Below are positions 23,653 through 35,804 of a stretch of DNA of 64,000 bases, piece by piece; the stretch's first letter is position 1, and the number at the start of each line of letters is the position of its first letter. Origin of the DNA: Cadophora sp. MPI-SDFR-AT-0126 (taxonomy: Eukaryota > Ascomycota > Leotiomycetes > Helotiales > Ploettnerulaceae); NCBI GenBank assembly GCA_020747065.1, contig JAGMVK010000001.1, forward strand, positions 2,914,001 through 2,978,000, written 5' to 3'. The position numbers were made by a program, and so were the translations under genes. The notes beneath the pieces were generated by a model. That model was not told the DNA's origin. It ran no database searches and was given only the letters and a program-made list of their open reading frames with translations.

Positions 23653-26600
23653 GATACCAGGCCAATTTCAATGTATATAATTCTCCTTTCTTACTTGCAC
23701 TTCATACATAGACACTTGATCAGTACTTTTGAGTCACCTATGTGCGCTAGCGTTCACATTATGCGACACATTGCGCGCAAATGCATGGTGTGCATGGTGT
23801 GCATGGTGTGAATGGTGTGAGGCGGAGCTTCTTTGGTCTCGACATGGTCTTCTAGAATGCTGCTGGAGGACCTGGAGAGTAGTTGGCCGGCATTCATAGA
23901 GGTCAGCAATTGATGCCAATGCCAATTTACTAGATAGAATACAAAACGCAGAAGAATAAGTACACACCATACCAAGGCCGGCTGCAAATACAGAAGGTAA
24001 GGAGTTGTGGCATTATTCAAGTATTGTTTCTTCCTTTTCTAAGTCTTAAACAATTGTTTCCCCCCCAAGCATGACGAGGAACCAGTCGTGTAAAAATTGA
24101 GATGACACCCAAACGCAAATCTGTGAGCTTGCCTTGAAGGGGTTTTTTTTGAATGCTGTTGTACAAAAAAATGCGCGAGCTGTTCAAATGAAGCGCTTAC
24201 GTAACGGCGAATTACAGTTTTCAGGAACCCCTCCTTTCGTCCTCTGGATATTACTTCCACACCCAGCTGTCATTGCTTCATCAACAACGATATTGACTCA
24301 AAGCTGGCAATGCAACATGTCCTTCGCTTTGACGAGCTATGTGTGTCCAATGCTTCAATCTCCTTGAACCTCAGCCCTGCTCCTGGCACTGTCTTGAGTT
24401 GTACCCAGACTCGGAATCGCCCTTGTACAAAGTCGGCTTCTCAACAGAATCTTGGTCAATAAGCATGCGTTACGAATTACGCGAGTAGGAAGTCTTAAAG
24501 GTGAGACTACACCCTGCTTTGGCCTACCAACCTAGCCAGATCTCCTGATACTTTCTGTGCCTATGCTTCGAGAATGCTAGGTACTTGGAAAGCAAGGCAG
24601 TGCAAGCAAGACTTTTCCTTCTTACCTGGTCTTCACATCATTTTTCTTGAAGGCATGTTATATCTTAGTAATTGGCTGCCACCGACAGATTCTAAAATGG
24701 TCGCGCGAATTGGGTGGAGAGCAAACGGTGGCTTTTCTCGAAAAACAGTGCTGCCTTTGAATGCAATTCAACCGCATAGTTTGCTCGGCTTACTATCTCC
24801 TCTCTCTGGGTGTAGATGGAATATATCTTGCTGTTCAATTCGTTCTGAAATTCTTGCAAAACTATTCGCGTTGACCTTTTCTCCCAACCTCTGAGGAGCC
24901 AATCTCGCCGTCGTCCAAGCATTGTTCTTGATGGATGATTGAAGGAATGGACAGATGTGTGGATACTTAAATCTTTACAGCTGCAACCTCCCTACCTCTG
25001 ATTGGTCAAGGTGTCTGCTTCAGGTCCTACAAATGAGGATTGCTTCAAAGCAGTTCCATCTGACATGGAGATGGATTCGACGTGAAACGATCGTGTCCTG
25101 CAAGCGCTTTGTATACTTGGTACTTTGCGAAGTCACACAGTGGTCACCTTGGATCTTCATTTGTGGTGTTCTGGATAAGCTAGATGCTAGACATCAGGTC
25201 TCGGTGGCAGACAGAGAATGTTGGCCGAGAAGTGGTGGCTCCCGAAGAACTTGAAAGAGGCTTTATTCTCATGGTTGAATGAATAGTATAATTCTGGGTT
25301 TAGAAGTTCGACTTGCCCCGTAAACATTGTCCACGTTGGAATTGTATTAGGGGCAAAGAACCCTCCGTACTCGGCTCTGAGCAACGAGCGAGGAAAGAGA
25401 GTGTTTAACTCCAGTGCCTCTTCCAACTTTGTTTATGCGAACTCGCTGCCTAGCTGCAGCTCTGCGATGCCAATGGGCATCGCCGCTGGAATACGTGAGA
25501 GTAATCAGAGCCTTCATATTAATATGCCCTCCACCGGTTTGTATTGCCTGTTATTGAAGTGTTTCCCAAAAGGAGGTCAGATTCCATACTGTGATCTTGT
25601 ATGACTGCCTTCTTTGAAACAAGGAAGGTGAAATCATGACAACGATTGAATTCAGATACGACGAGAGTGGCTTTGTGAATACTAATGAATAATAATAATA
25701 ATCGACTCATTGGGTGAATCACCGGCGTCGCGGCGACTGTCAGCCTTTCGACAAGATAAATACTCGACGTTTCCACTTTAATTCTATCTTCCCTCGAGCC
25801 TCGTCATACCTCAACACTTCTTCTCCGCACAATATCACACAACGTCAAACAACTCTCTTCGGTCAGAGGAAACATATTGCATCTCCGCAGTCGAGTCTGC
25901 TAGTACTGTTGCTTGTAAACAAAGGTAAGTACTATTATTCGCCTAAGTCGCAGTGGCTTCCTTGCTAGTTGATGTCCTCTTGTGTCTGACTCGGGGGTTT
26001 CTTCTTGTTTGTCCTTACTCCCCTTCGATATACACTTGCTGATCTAAGTCTTCGAATATGCCAGAACCTCCTCCTATCACAATTTACGACGGGACAAATT
26101 CGTACCAAAAACACAACCAAGTCAAGTCACGGCTGGCTCCCTGACCCCTTTCTCGAGACGAACCCTTTCTTACCTTCGTTTGCCGCCTCACCTTCCACAA
26201 GGGCTACCTTTCTGTTTTCAACCCCCACGGGCCTTGGGTCAACCATAATTCATACCTTTTGGCTGTCAAGGTCAAAAGAAAGCAAGGAGTTCCCCTCGCA
26301 CTCTACCAGTTCAGTTTTAATTTGAACTTCAGGAGTCATCAGCCAGCGCTTTCGCTTATCAGGCTTTGGTTCAGGATAGGTCAGTACGTTACCAGGAGCG
26401 TCAAGCACTATCTTCGCACCACTCTGCATAACAGCAACACAGCTCTCAACGGGAGGTGTAGGGAGATCTTGTAAGCGTTTAAATTAGATTGCTAACAGGC
26501 CACAGAGGCGGAAAGAGTGGACCAGACAAGCTATCACTGACACTGTGAGTTCATCGATCTACTCATTTGCCTATCCAGTCGTTTGATCAACATTAAACGT

Positions 26601-26938
26601 TGTTCAGTGTCCAGTTGTTGATGTGTCACGGGTAGGATCCCCATCAAACACTGCAGCAACCCGAAGCCATCCAGCTTTTTTTTGCTACTAGCAAACGGCG
26701 AGCACGCTTCTAAACGTCCAGAACCTTCTCGCCAGAAGAAAAATTCCTTGAGATTTGATTTCAATGTAAGTCTCAGAAGACGTTTTTTCCTTTTCTCAGC
26801 CAAGAGAGTTCGATCACAGCTTTGTCACAAACAAACAGTGCCTGTCATTTCAAGCTTTATAAAAAGCTGTATAGGTACGCCGTTCGTACCGCCTTGCTCT
26901 TTCCTCGCCATTTTCTCTTCCCTGAGCCCAGAATCACT
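23653..26938. other. 3.3 kb gene-poor region and leader of the CCCH gene
   Basis: No frame here has domains or a convincing exon chain. A 9-base repeat lies at 23782-23820. From about 25740 the sequence resembles promoter and 5' leader for the CCCH gene: pyrimidine-rich patches, and GTAAGT at 25925 with further donor-like sites, suggesting leader introns. Exact transcript structure cannot be fixed. Confidence 0.45.
23782..23820. repeat. GCATGGTGT 9-base tandem repeat
   Basis: About four copies of a nine-base unit, the last slightly diverged, lie just downstream of the mit1-like gene. On the minus strand the unit is a multiple of three and reads as repeating His-Thr-Met, but no surrounding gene supports translation. 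Confidence 0.8.
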
Positions 26939-28413
26939 ATGTCAAATCAAGACAAGAGCTTGGTAGTTCTGCCGGATGATGGAGCCCACTCCCCTCCTGG
27001 TCTCCACATCCAAGACGGTAGCCCAGGTATGGATATCGAGATGACATGTCCACTGACTGCGATGAATGATCACAGTACTGGATCCACTTCGTCGTCTTTC
27101 ATTCAAGCAGATAAGATGTCCTCATTCCAATCCACCCGTGAGCGAAACGAGCGAATGCAGATCAGTCACATTCGAGCTAGTCGAACCAATTCCCTTACTC
27201 GAGGTCCAGGTCCTGGCACATGGAGACACCCAGAGATACCATCATCGGTCCCTGCTAGTTCTTTCCATCAGTCGAACCAATACTGTCAAAATACTCCGAT
27301 AGTTGGGGTTGCCCCAGACAACGGAGGTCCCCAAATAATCGGTGAAAATAGTGTCCCACTAAGCACTGTCTGCCCAGGACCTGTCTTCACAATTCCAGAA
27401 CAGGTCCAGACTGCATACGGCTACGGATTGAGACGTCCAGACGGATCATATACTCGACTACTACCTGCAGATGAGTTCCCTGTGACGGGTGTCCCTCCCC
27501 GCCAAGGGCCTGAAGGGCTCATTATCGTGCCTGCTCCCATGCAGCAAGCTCCAGGACCAAACGTCCAAGATCGCATGGTTCCTATCGAGGTAAGTGATTC
27601 CATTATCTCGTTGTCGAGGGTTTTCTTCGGCTAAATAATATATGACAGGTCGTTCAAAAACTCCCACCACTTACTGTGGCTCGCGCTGAGCACCCAATGC
27701 AACCACCTCCATACGACAGCACCCAGGTATGTTCCGGCAACTTCTTGATTTGCTTAGGTTCTTATCTTCCCTTATCCATATTGCCCTTAATGGATCAAAT
27801 AGCTAATATAGCAGCAGCAGCGCATCGATTCGATTGTAGAAGCCTCTTCCATGTCAACTACACCAACTCGCCGCGAAAAGATCTACTGTGACAAGTGGAT
27901 CCACGAGGGTGTTTGCGCTTTCACTCAGATGGGCTGCAAGTACAAGCACGAGATGCCATTTGACAGAGCAACACAGTTGACTCTTGGTCTTAACCACGGA
28001 ATCCCTAATTGGTATCGTCGTGCATACTCAATCACCATGCACCCTGAGAGCCCAACTCCCGTTTCCATGACAAGCCTGCCAAGCTCGGGAAAGCGATTTG
28101 AGGGCCCATGGCGCCGTCAAGAGGGACCGCCCCCTCATTACAGACAGAGTGGTGAGCAAAGCCGCCAAGCCCGTGCAAGTGGTAACAATTCACACGCAGT
28201 CGCTCGTAACCCCCCCAGGTATGAGCTTGAACAGAAACTCACTAATTACTACCTGCAGGATGTAAGAATCAGTCTGTCTTTGGGCCCATCGCTCCCCCTC
28301 AGCCTCCAAACTATGCAAACAACAACTCATACTCGAGCCTCAAGGTCGACCAGGAGGCAGAAGATGAGGACGAGGACGAGGACGAGATGGTCTACAAAGG
28401 CCGCAGGCATTGA
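26939..28413 (+). CDS. CCCH zinc-finger protein, acidic C-terminus
   Basis: Four exons. The first three, 26939-27589, 27649-27726 and 27812 onward, join at phase 0. The last exon, 28259-28413, needs a phase-1 donor: GTAACC at 28206 (425 aa) or GTAACA at 28182 (417 aa). The next obvious donor, at 28219, would put a stop right after the junction. The N-terminal two thirds are Pro/Gln/Ser-rich and disordered. One zinc finger, about residues 269-288, has spacing C-x8-C-x6-C-x3-H (CDKWIHEGVC, then CKYKH), typical of RNA- or DNA-binding CCCH proteins. The tail is a run of alternating Glu and Asp ending in a short basic segment. Binding partner and target are unknown. Confidence 0.72.
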
Positions 28414-30001
28414 GACCTGATTCATTCTGCAATGATGCGCAATTCTCTGGATCCCTACTGGTTAGAGTTCTTAGCCTCTTTGTGTTTTGTTACGATCTGC
28501 GGCCTCGGTTCATCACTTCGCCGCTTTTCTGACGTAGAGCGAATCCTTTCCTTCTTCTTGTCGGAATTCGCACAATTTCTTGGGGCAGTACGGTTGGACT
28601 TTGTACACTGCTTTGGAGCTGGATCATACCTTAGTACTTTTGAAAGTGTACGGATTACACTGCACTGGGTCCTGGGTTCTCTTTCGGCTGCTGCACTGAC
28701 TTCTGTTGCCAATCATAGGTAAACGAAGCATAGATAGATGAAGGTCGGGCTCTCCCCCCCCCCCCACCCGGCTCTCTCTCCTTAGTTCTTCCCCACAAAC
28801 ACACACTTCGCTGGCGCTCTGCTACTTGGCTTTGAGTGGTCTGCACTGTGGGAAGATTCTATACTGCATGTTCACTAAACAAATCCGAGAATGGTGAATA
28901 CAATTTAGTTTTCTTCACAATCACTGCCACTTGATGCTCTTTGTGCTTTGCCCCTTCTAAATGATTTGATATTCATTCCTTAGTCATGGGAAAATCCCTA
29001 GATAATCTCGTTATCCCTGAAGCACGATCTCAGTTGTAGTGACTACGCTTGCTGGAAATAAGACTGGTCACGGTTGTGAACAGCTCAGGCCAAGAAACTT
29101 ACTTATTGAGAATACGAAGTCCACATAGTGGTGGAATTGGGTTTGCTATTTCTGGACGTAGAACAATGAGACCTCATGTCATCCATTCTTAGGATGGGGT
29201 GCAACACGTTGAAAAGTATGAAGTTCAAAAAGAGCACCAGGAGGCGAAGAAAGCTTACGTCAGCATTGTTAGCTGTGCTCGCTTCTGCACAACATCAACA
29301 GAAAGAAAAGGGGTAATTGGGAACCAGCTAGGTCCAACTACGAGCTTCCATATGGAAAGCTTGAGAACGTTGAGTCGCTGTCTTCGAGTTTAGGCTACGC
29401 TTTTACAAAGTGACTTCTTTTCTGAAATCATCTTTTCGAAGGGCTTCGAAATTATGATGGATTGATGGCAGGACATATCTCTAAAGTCTTAGACTGCAAA
29501 AAGAAAATATTCTGATGTCTAAGAAACCGGTATAGACGCAAATCATGACTTTCCAAGTGATAGTGTGGGATTCTCATGATGTGAGAGGAGAAGCACGGTC
29601 TGCTACGATGCGTGAAACTCGGAGCTGCTATTTACAGATAAGCATTTCACCAATGTCACTGATTGATCCGTGATAATGCCAAGGTCGCATCCGAGTCCGA
29701 AAGTACAAGTCGATTCGAGATATAGAGAAGCGAGTATTTACCTCTCTCACGTCATGGACCCATACCGTTCCTTGCGACTGGGCATCTGATTTCTTAGATG
29801 TACTGGTTCTGAACGTCAGCTTAAGTATACATGTACTGCAGGCCCCCAAAGGCGCCATTGATGAACCACGAATCGTAACTGTGGGCAGAGTATTAGTGCA
29901 TCGCTGTGCTCCTCTAATGCTCTCAATTTCAAGAACGCTCCTTTTAAGGATCATGGCACTCATGGGTATTGAACTATCAGAAGAAGATAACAAGGTCTAT
30001 T
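28414..30001. other. Intergenic region with a C homopolymer
   Basis: 1.6 kb between the 3' ends of the CCCH gene (+) and the HAPSTR1-like gene (-). It contains a 12-base C run at 28754-28765. Open frames present are short and lack protein-like features; I see no gene. Confidence 0.45.
28754..28765. repeat. 12-base C homopolymer
   Basis: Uninterrupted C run downstream of the CCCH gene, a possible quadruplex site on the other strand or a place for length error. Confidence 0.85.
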
Positions 30002-30856
30002 TCATGCAAACCGTCCACGCTTTCCACCTCCCCCAAAACCGTCTCTCCCCTGCCCCAAATTTCCAATATCGAAGAACTCCCCGAAATTGATCTTCCTTTT
30101 CTGTCCGGCGCCTCTGCCAATGGTACCATTAGGCCGAGTACTAACTCGAGTGTGATTATTGTGTCGTGTTCGCGGTGGCCGAGCGACTCCGAGGCCCGAA
30201 GATGCCGTATTCGAAGTGTGTGAGGTCGTTGAGCCATCGTGACTGGGAGCGCGACTGTTGTCTGGAATATCGAGATCTGACAAGGTGATGTCTGCATCCT
30301 GCGGATAGGGATGGGTGGACCTGAACGTGAATGTTGCCTGTGGAGGTATTGAGTTTGGGACCGACTCTATATTGTTCGAGACGACCGTTGATGGTGGTGC
30401 AGATTCTGTTCGCACCGGAGAAGCTGCTCTTATAGGGTTTGATGTGGTGGGAATTCGACTCGAGCTTTGTGATCTTTGAATTACTGGTGACGAGCCCCGC
30501 TCTGGCTTGTCCGAGACTTCATCATCACTCTCTATGTTTGGAGTCACAGAGTCCCTGCCATCTAATCGCTCGGTGGCCCATCTACGGACCCTCCAGCCCT
30601 CTCCATCGCTTAGCCCAATATCTTCCTTGTCAAGGAAAGCTAGGAGTTCGTCCAGAGCATCTTGATATCCTTCAGCTCGTGCTCTTCCCTGGTCGGCGGC
30701 GGCGCTCTTATAGAGATTGGTGACAGACAGAGCCGCGGCTTTGAAGGCAGTGAGAAGCTGCTCAGGCGGGTCCTGGTGCTTAGTTGTAGTCGAGGCACCG
30801 GCTCCTGTAGGCGTTGCACCCGGGAGAGAGGTGTTCAGGCTTCTCATGGAATCCAT
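30002..30856 (-). CDS. HAPSTR1/C16orf72 (UPF0472)-like protein
   Basis: Single-exon protein of 284 aa. Residues about 33-100 carry a helical segment, FKAAALSVTNLYKS followed by GYQDALDELLAFLDKED. This resembles the core of human C16orf72/HAPSTR1 (a block like FQNAATAVTNLYKES followed by an IGYQ.. helix). Human HAPSTR1 works with the ubiquitin ligase HUWE1 in stress responses; carrying that role to this fungus is inference. The rest is Ser/Pro/Thr-rich and disordered. The last 50 residues are basic (GQKRKINFGEFFDIGN) and end in a Gly/Arg-rich stretch, GGGGKRGRFA. A nuclear role is plausible from the KRK and GKRGR basic patches. Confidence 0.6.
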   Translation of the reverse strand: MDSMRSLNTSLPGATPTGAGASTTTKHQDPPEQLLTAFKAAALSVTNLYKSAAADQGRARAEGYQDALDELLAFLDKEDIGLSDGEGWRVRRWATERLDGRDSVTPNIESDDEVSDKPERGSSPVIQRSQSSSRIPTTSNPIRAASPVRTESAPPSTVVSNNIESVPNSIPPQATFTFRSTHPYPQDADITLSDLDIPDNSRAPSHDGSTTSHTSNTASSGLGVARPPRTRHNNHTRVSTRPNGTIGRGAGQKRKINFGEFFDIGNLGQGRDGFGGGGKRGRFA

Positions 30857-31553
30857 GATTGCGATGCAGTCGTGCCGTAGAGTATCTTGTTGTGGTGATT
30901 TGGGTCGAGGGTACAGAGATAGTAGGTTCGGCGAGGTTCGGCAGGTTGCAGGTCAAAGGCTGACTGAAGAAGGCGGCAAAGAAGAATGAAAGACACAGAC
31001 AGGCTCGAAGGCGCTGGCTGTTGACGGATGAGCTAAGTTGGAAAGCAGGGCCGAATTTATTGAAAGGAGTGACTGGCGAGCGGCGCTGCTGAGAGACCTC
31101 CGGTGTTGAAGTATTTAGGAACAGAAATCTCTGGAATAAAGGATTTGGTTCGTTGGAGCACCAGGAGTGGAGCGGAGCAAGTGGGTGGGTGGATAGACAA
31201 TTGTGTTGATGGTGATCTGATGAATGAGCCTGTCCTGTGTGGGCGGGGGCACGCAGGCAGGGAAGTCTCGGATCGGCATTATGATATTCCGTCGCTCCTG
31301 GGCTGCTCGAACCAAAATTCATTCGCCAGACCACTATCACCCTCACCCTCACCCTCATTCACGGTTTCTTCACACGCGTCGACGCCGTCCTCCGTCAAAT
31401 TCCTCCTCAACACGCCCTCCTTCTCTAAGTTTCAACTCATCGCGAACGCGATCGGACATTATTTCTGACGTGGAAAACAACAACTGAGCACAAACAACGG
31501 CGACAATCCTAGCCAGTATTCTGCTCGCCCTCCTGGGTTGTGGTTGATTTCCC
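30857..31553. promoter_or_regulatory. Divergent promoter, HAPSTR1-like and ISWI genes
   Basis: About 0.7 kb between two divergent starts. It includes a CACCCT hexamer series at about 31336-31358 and C-rich leader-like sequence before the ISWI start. A longer minus-strand frame here overlaps the HAPSTR1-like start in another phase and is treated as a shadow. Confidence 0.45.
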
Positions 31554-34500
31554 ATGGCACCACGCTCCTCGCGCACGAGTGGCGCTGACACAGATACATC
31601 GATGGCAGACATGTCAGAACCTATTACACAGCTCCCTGTTGACCCAATGGTATGTCATAGGTCATCTTCTAGGCGATGCTCGATGAGCTGCAGTAATAAG
31701 ACCCAAGTCTCAGAACGAGCATTGACTTTTTTCTCTAGGAGGTCGACGAAACACCAGATTATACGGAAGACTCGGATACGAATCCCAATACGACTGCTAG
31801 TAGCGTCGTAGGAGAACCGGTAGATGGCAGAAAGAAAAGATCACAAGCAACTCTCCTCAGACGAAGTGTCTTTGGAAAGAAGCATGATGTTCTAGGTGAA
31901 AGCAAGGTACGGCAGCATATATTTGGCCCACGAGGTATTGTTGGATCGCGCCTCCAAGACACTAACAACCAAGTAGGAAGATGACTCCATTCGGCGTTTT
32001 CGATACCTCTTAGGTTTGACCGACCTCTTCAGACATTTCATCGAGACCAACCCAAATCCACGAATCAAAGAGATCATGGTTGAGATTGATCGCCAGAACG
32101 CGGAAGCAGAAAAAGCTGTCAAGAAGGGTCGAGATAGACAAGGTGGTGCGGCCGTTGTAGGACGACGAAGAACCGAAGCTGAAGAGGATGCCGAGTTGTT
32201 GAAGGATGAGAAAGCTGGAGGTTCGGCAGAAACCGTCTTCCGAGAATCGCCAGGGTTCATCAAGGGCGGAGAGATGCGCGACTACCAGGTTGCAGGACTG
32301 AACTGGTTGATATCCCTCCACGAGAACGGTATCTCTGGCATTCTGGCCGACGAAATGGGTCTCGGCAAGACTCTGCAAACCATATCTTTTCTGGGATATC
32401 TTAGACACATTATGGACATCACCGGCCCACATTTGGTTGTAGTTCCAAAATCCACTCTTGACAACTGGAAGAGAGAATTCGCCAAGTGGACTCCAGAAGT
32501 CAATGTCCTTGTCCTTCAGGGAGCAAAGGACGAACGCCACACCCTAATCAATGACCGTCTGATCGATGAGAAGTTTGACGTCTGTATCACCAGTTACGAA
32601 ATGATCCTTCGCGAGAAATCTCATTTGAAGAAATTCGCATGGGAATATATTATTATCGATGAGGTATGTCCCTCTTCTGAACGATTGAAGCATGCTGTAT
32701 TCTGATTTCAACAGGCCCATCGTATTAAAAACGAAGAGTCGTCGCTGGCTCAAGTCATTCGGGTATTCAACTCTCGAAACCGGCTTTTGATTACCGGAAC
32801 ACCACTGCAGAACAACCTGCACGAACTGTGGGCATTGCTCAACTTCCTGCTTCCCGATGTCTTTGGTGATGCTGAGGCGTTTGACCAGTGGTTTTCCGGT
32901 CAAGGAGAAGACCAGGATACTGTTGTTCAGCAGCTTCACCGCGTCCTACGACCTTTCTTACTCCGTCGTGTCAAGAGTGACGTAGAGAAGAGCTTGTTAC
33001 CCAAAAAGGAAATCAACCTGTACATTGGAATGTCTGATATGCAAGTCAAGTGGTACAAGAAGATTCTCGAGAAAGACATCGACGCAGTTAACGGAGCGGG
33101 TGGAAAACGCGAATCCAAAACTCGCCTCCTCAACATCGTTATGCAACTTCGAAAGTGCTGCAACCACCCTTATCTTTTCGAAGGCGCAGAACCTGGACCT
33201 CCTTATACCACCGAAGAACATATCATCACGAATGCTGGCAAGATGGTTATGCTCGATAGACTTCTTGTTCGCCTTAGGAAGCAGGGAAGCCGAGTTCTGA
33301 TATTCTCTCAGATGAGCAGATTACTTGATATCCTTGAGGATTACTGCGTTTTTAGAGAGTTTAAGTATTGCCGAATTGATGGTGGTACTGCGCACGAAGA
33401 TCGGATTTCCGCTATCGACGAGTACAATAAGCCCGATTCGGAGAAGTTTGTGTTTCTCCTGACAACTCGAGCCGGTGGATTGGGTATCAACTTAACAAGC
33501 GCTGATATCGTAGTCCTTTATGACAGTGATTGGAATCCCCAAGCGGATCTGCAAGCCATGGATCGAGCTCATCGAATTGGTCAAACAAAACAGGTTGTCG
33601 TGTACAGATTTGTGACGGAGAATGCTATCGAGGAGAAGGTCTTGGAACGCGCTGCACAGAAGCTGCGACTTGATCAGCTTGTCATCCAACAAGGTCGTGC
33701 CCAGACTGCTGCAAAGGCCGCTGCCAACAAAGACGAATTACTCAGCATGATTCAACATGGTGCCGAGAAGGTATTTTCGTCCAAAGGGCCCACAGGCAAT
33801 CTCGCGGAGAAGGGCACTGAACTCAACGACGACGATATTGACGAAATCTTGAAGCATGGCGAAAAGCGTACAGCTGAATTGAATGCCCGCTATGAAAAAC
33901 TCGGTATCGATGACTTACAAAAGTTCACATCCGAGTCAGCATATGAGTGGAACGGCCAAGATTTCACGAACAAGAAGAAGGAAATCGGTATCAACTGGAT
34001 CAATCCTGCCAAGCGGGAGAGAAAGGAGCAATCATACTCAATGGACAAGTACTATAAACAGGCTCTGTCTACTGGTGGTCGCGTTGCAGATGCGAAGCCA
34101 AAGGCCCCCCGTGCCCCTAAACAAGTCACCGTCCACGACTACCAGTTCTTCCCTGGCACCCTTCGAGACCTACAAGACCGTGAGACCGCCTATCATCGAA
34201 AAGAGATTGGTTACAAGGTTCTCCTTCCAGATGGCCCTGACGACCAACTCTCCGATCGAGAAGCGGAGCGTGCTTTGGACCAAGAAGAAATTGACAATGC
34301 GACCCCATTGACGGAAGAGGAACAAGAGGAGAAGCAGCGTCTATCCCAGCAAGGTTTTGCTGACTGGAATCGTCGAGACTTTCAGCAATTTATCAACGGT
34401 TCTGCAAAGTACGGCCGCAAGGATTATGATAGCATCGCGGATGAGGTTGATAGCAAGAGTGCAGAGGAAATCAAGGCATATGCAAAGGTCTTTTGGCAAC

Positions 34501-35205
34501 GGTATACCGAGATTGCTGACTACAGCAAATACATCAGCTTAATTGAGGCTGGCGAGGAAAAGACGCGCAAGATGGAACACCAGCGCAAGATGTTGCGCAA
34601 GAAGATGCAGCAGTACCGTGTGCCACTCCAACAGCTCAAGATCAACTACTCTGTCTCAACCACGAACAAGAAGGTATATACCGAGGAGGAAGATAGGTTC
34701 TTACTGGTATTACTTGACAAGTATGGTGTCGACAGCGAAGGACTTTTCGAGCGCATCCGGGACGATATTCGCGACAGTCCGCTGTTCAGATTTGATTGGT
34801 TCTTTCTGAGTCGTACTCCAGTCGAAATCAGTCGGAGATGCACGACCCTTCTTACTACCGTAGCTCGCGAATTTGAAGATGCGTCGGCACCAAAATCTAA
34901 CGGGACTGCCAATGGCAAGGCAAAGCGAGAACCAGAAGATGATGAAAACGATGAAGACAGCGTACTTGGCATGGCTCCTGCAAAGAAGAAGTCAAAGCAT
35001 GGTGTTAAGGTATGGTCGATTTTTTTTGGCTGTTCTCACATATCTGACTTGTTACCTACAGAACAAGGCCCTTGACAACATTAGATCTGGTGCAGGAAGC
35101 AAGGCAACCTCAGCTGCGCCATCTTCAAGAGCGTCCAGTGTAATGTCTACTGCGTCGACCACTGTACCCGCAACGAAGGGCAAAAGCAAGGGCAAGAAGA
35201 AGTGA
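31554..35205 (+). CDS. ISWI-type chromatin remodeling ATPase
   Basis: ISWI enzymes slide and space nucleosomes in the nucleus. Exons 31554-31649, 31739-31906, 31977-32663, 32715-35009 and 35062-35205 all join at phase 0 (introns 89, 70, 51 and 52 bp), giving 1129 aa. Order: acidic N-terminus, [12 protein letters not shown] segment before the ATPase, DEMGLGKT (about 212), IIDEAHRIKN split by the third intron, [13 protein letters not shown], helicase C with RAGGLGINL and RAHRIGQ, then the HAND-SANT-SLIDE region and a Lys/Ser/Ala-rich tail ending KGKSKGKKK. Length and order match fungal Isw1/Isw2; which of the two yeast genes it corresponds to cannot be told here. Confidence 0.95.
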
Positions 35206-35804
35206 GTGCCAATGACAGAATTGCGAACGTTTTCTTTCAATCTTGTACTGGTAGAATGGAAGGGCAGGGGCGCAGAGAAGATTCGGCGCTGTCATGGAAT
35301 GGCGCATAGATGTTATGGTGGGTTGGATGGTTGGTCTTTTATGATATTGAAGTAAACAACTTCATTATGTATTTCCACTTGTACCTGCCGAGACAGAGAC
35401 GAATGACATGAATTACTTTGATTTGTATGCTTTTTCACACGAGGGTTTTCTTGCCTCTTCGGTACACTGGAAACCCCAAGCTTACAATTCTGAAGAGCTG
35501 GATTTCTGACCGAAGTCTCCCCGATTCGGGAAATAACTCGACCTGGGCTTGTTTTCCCATATGCCTGAGGCTTCAAATTCAAATCGCTTAGTGCATGTTC
35601 AAGTTTCACTAAGCTTGGGTTTGCAAGGATTTCCTCTCACTCCACTAATGCACCTCGCCGTCAACAATTCCCGACTAAATCACATTAAAGATCTCTTGTC
35701 AACTCCGAATGAATACGGGAAGCCACCTACTAAAGTGCCTTAGACCTGTTTCCTGTTCCATTGCATTTGTGGCAAGAAATCGAAATGCCCAGAAATTGTT
35801 CACG
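35206..35804. other. Intergenic, between ISWI and HAD genes
   Basis: Contains the ISWI 3' UTR and promoter of the HAD-like gene. An in-frame ATG at 35709 could extend the HAD protein by 32 residues into an Arg/Ser-rich sequence resembling a mitochondrial presequence. Confidence 0.4.

Noticed and set aside
28432..28722. Open frame downstream of the CCCH gene
   Set aside because: Mirrored by a minus-strand frame of similar length, with no domain; probably 3' UTR and intergenic.
30780..31358. 192-codon minus-strand frame overlapping the HAPSTR1-like start
   Set aside because: It runs in another phase over promoter sequence and has no domain; the HAPSTR1-like frame fits a family.
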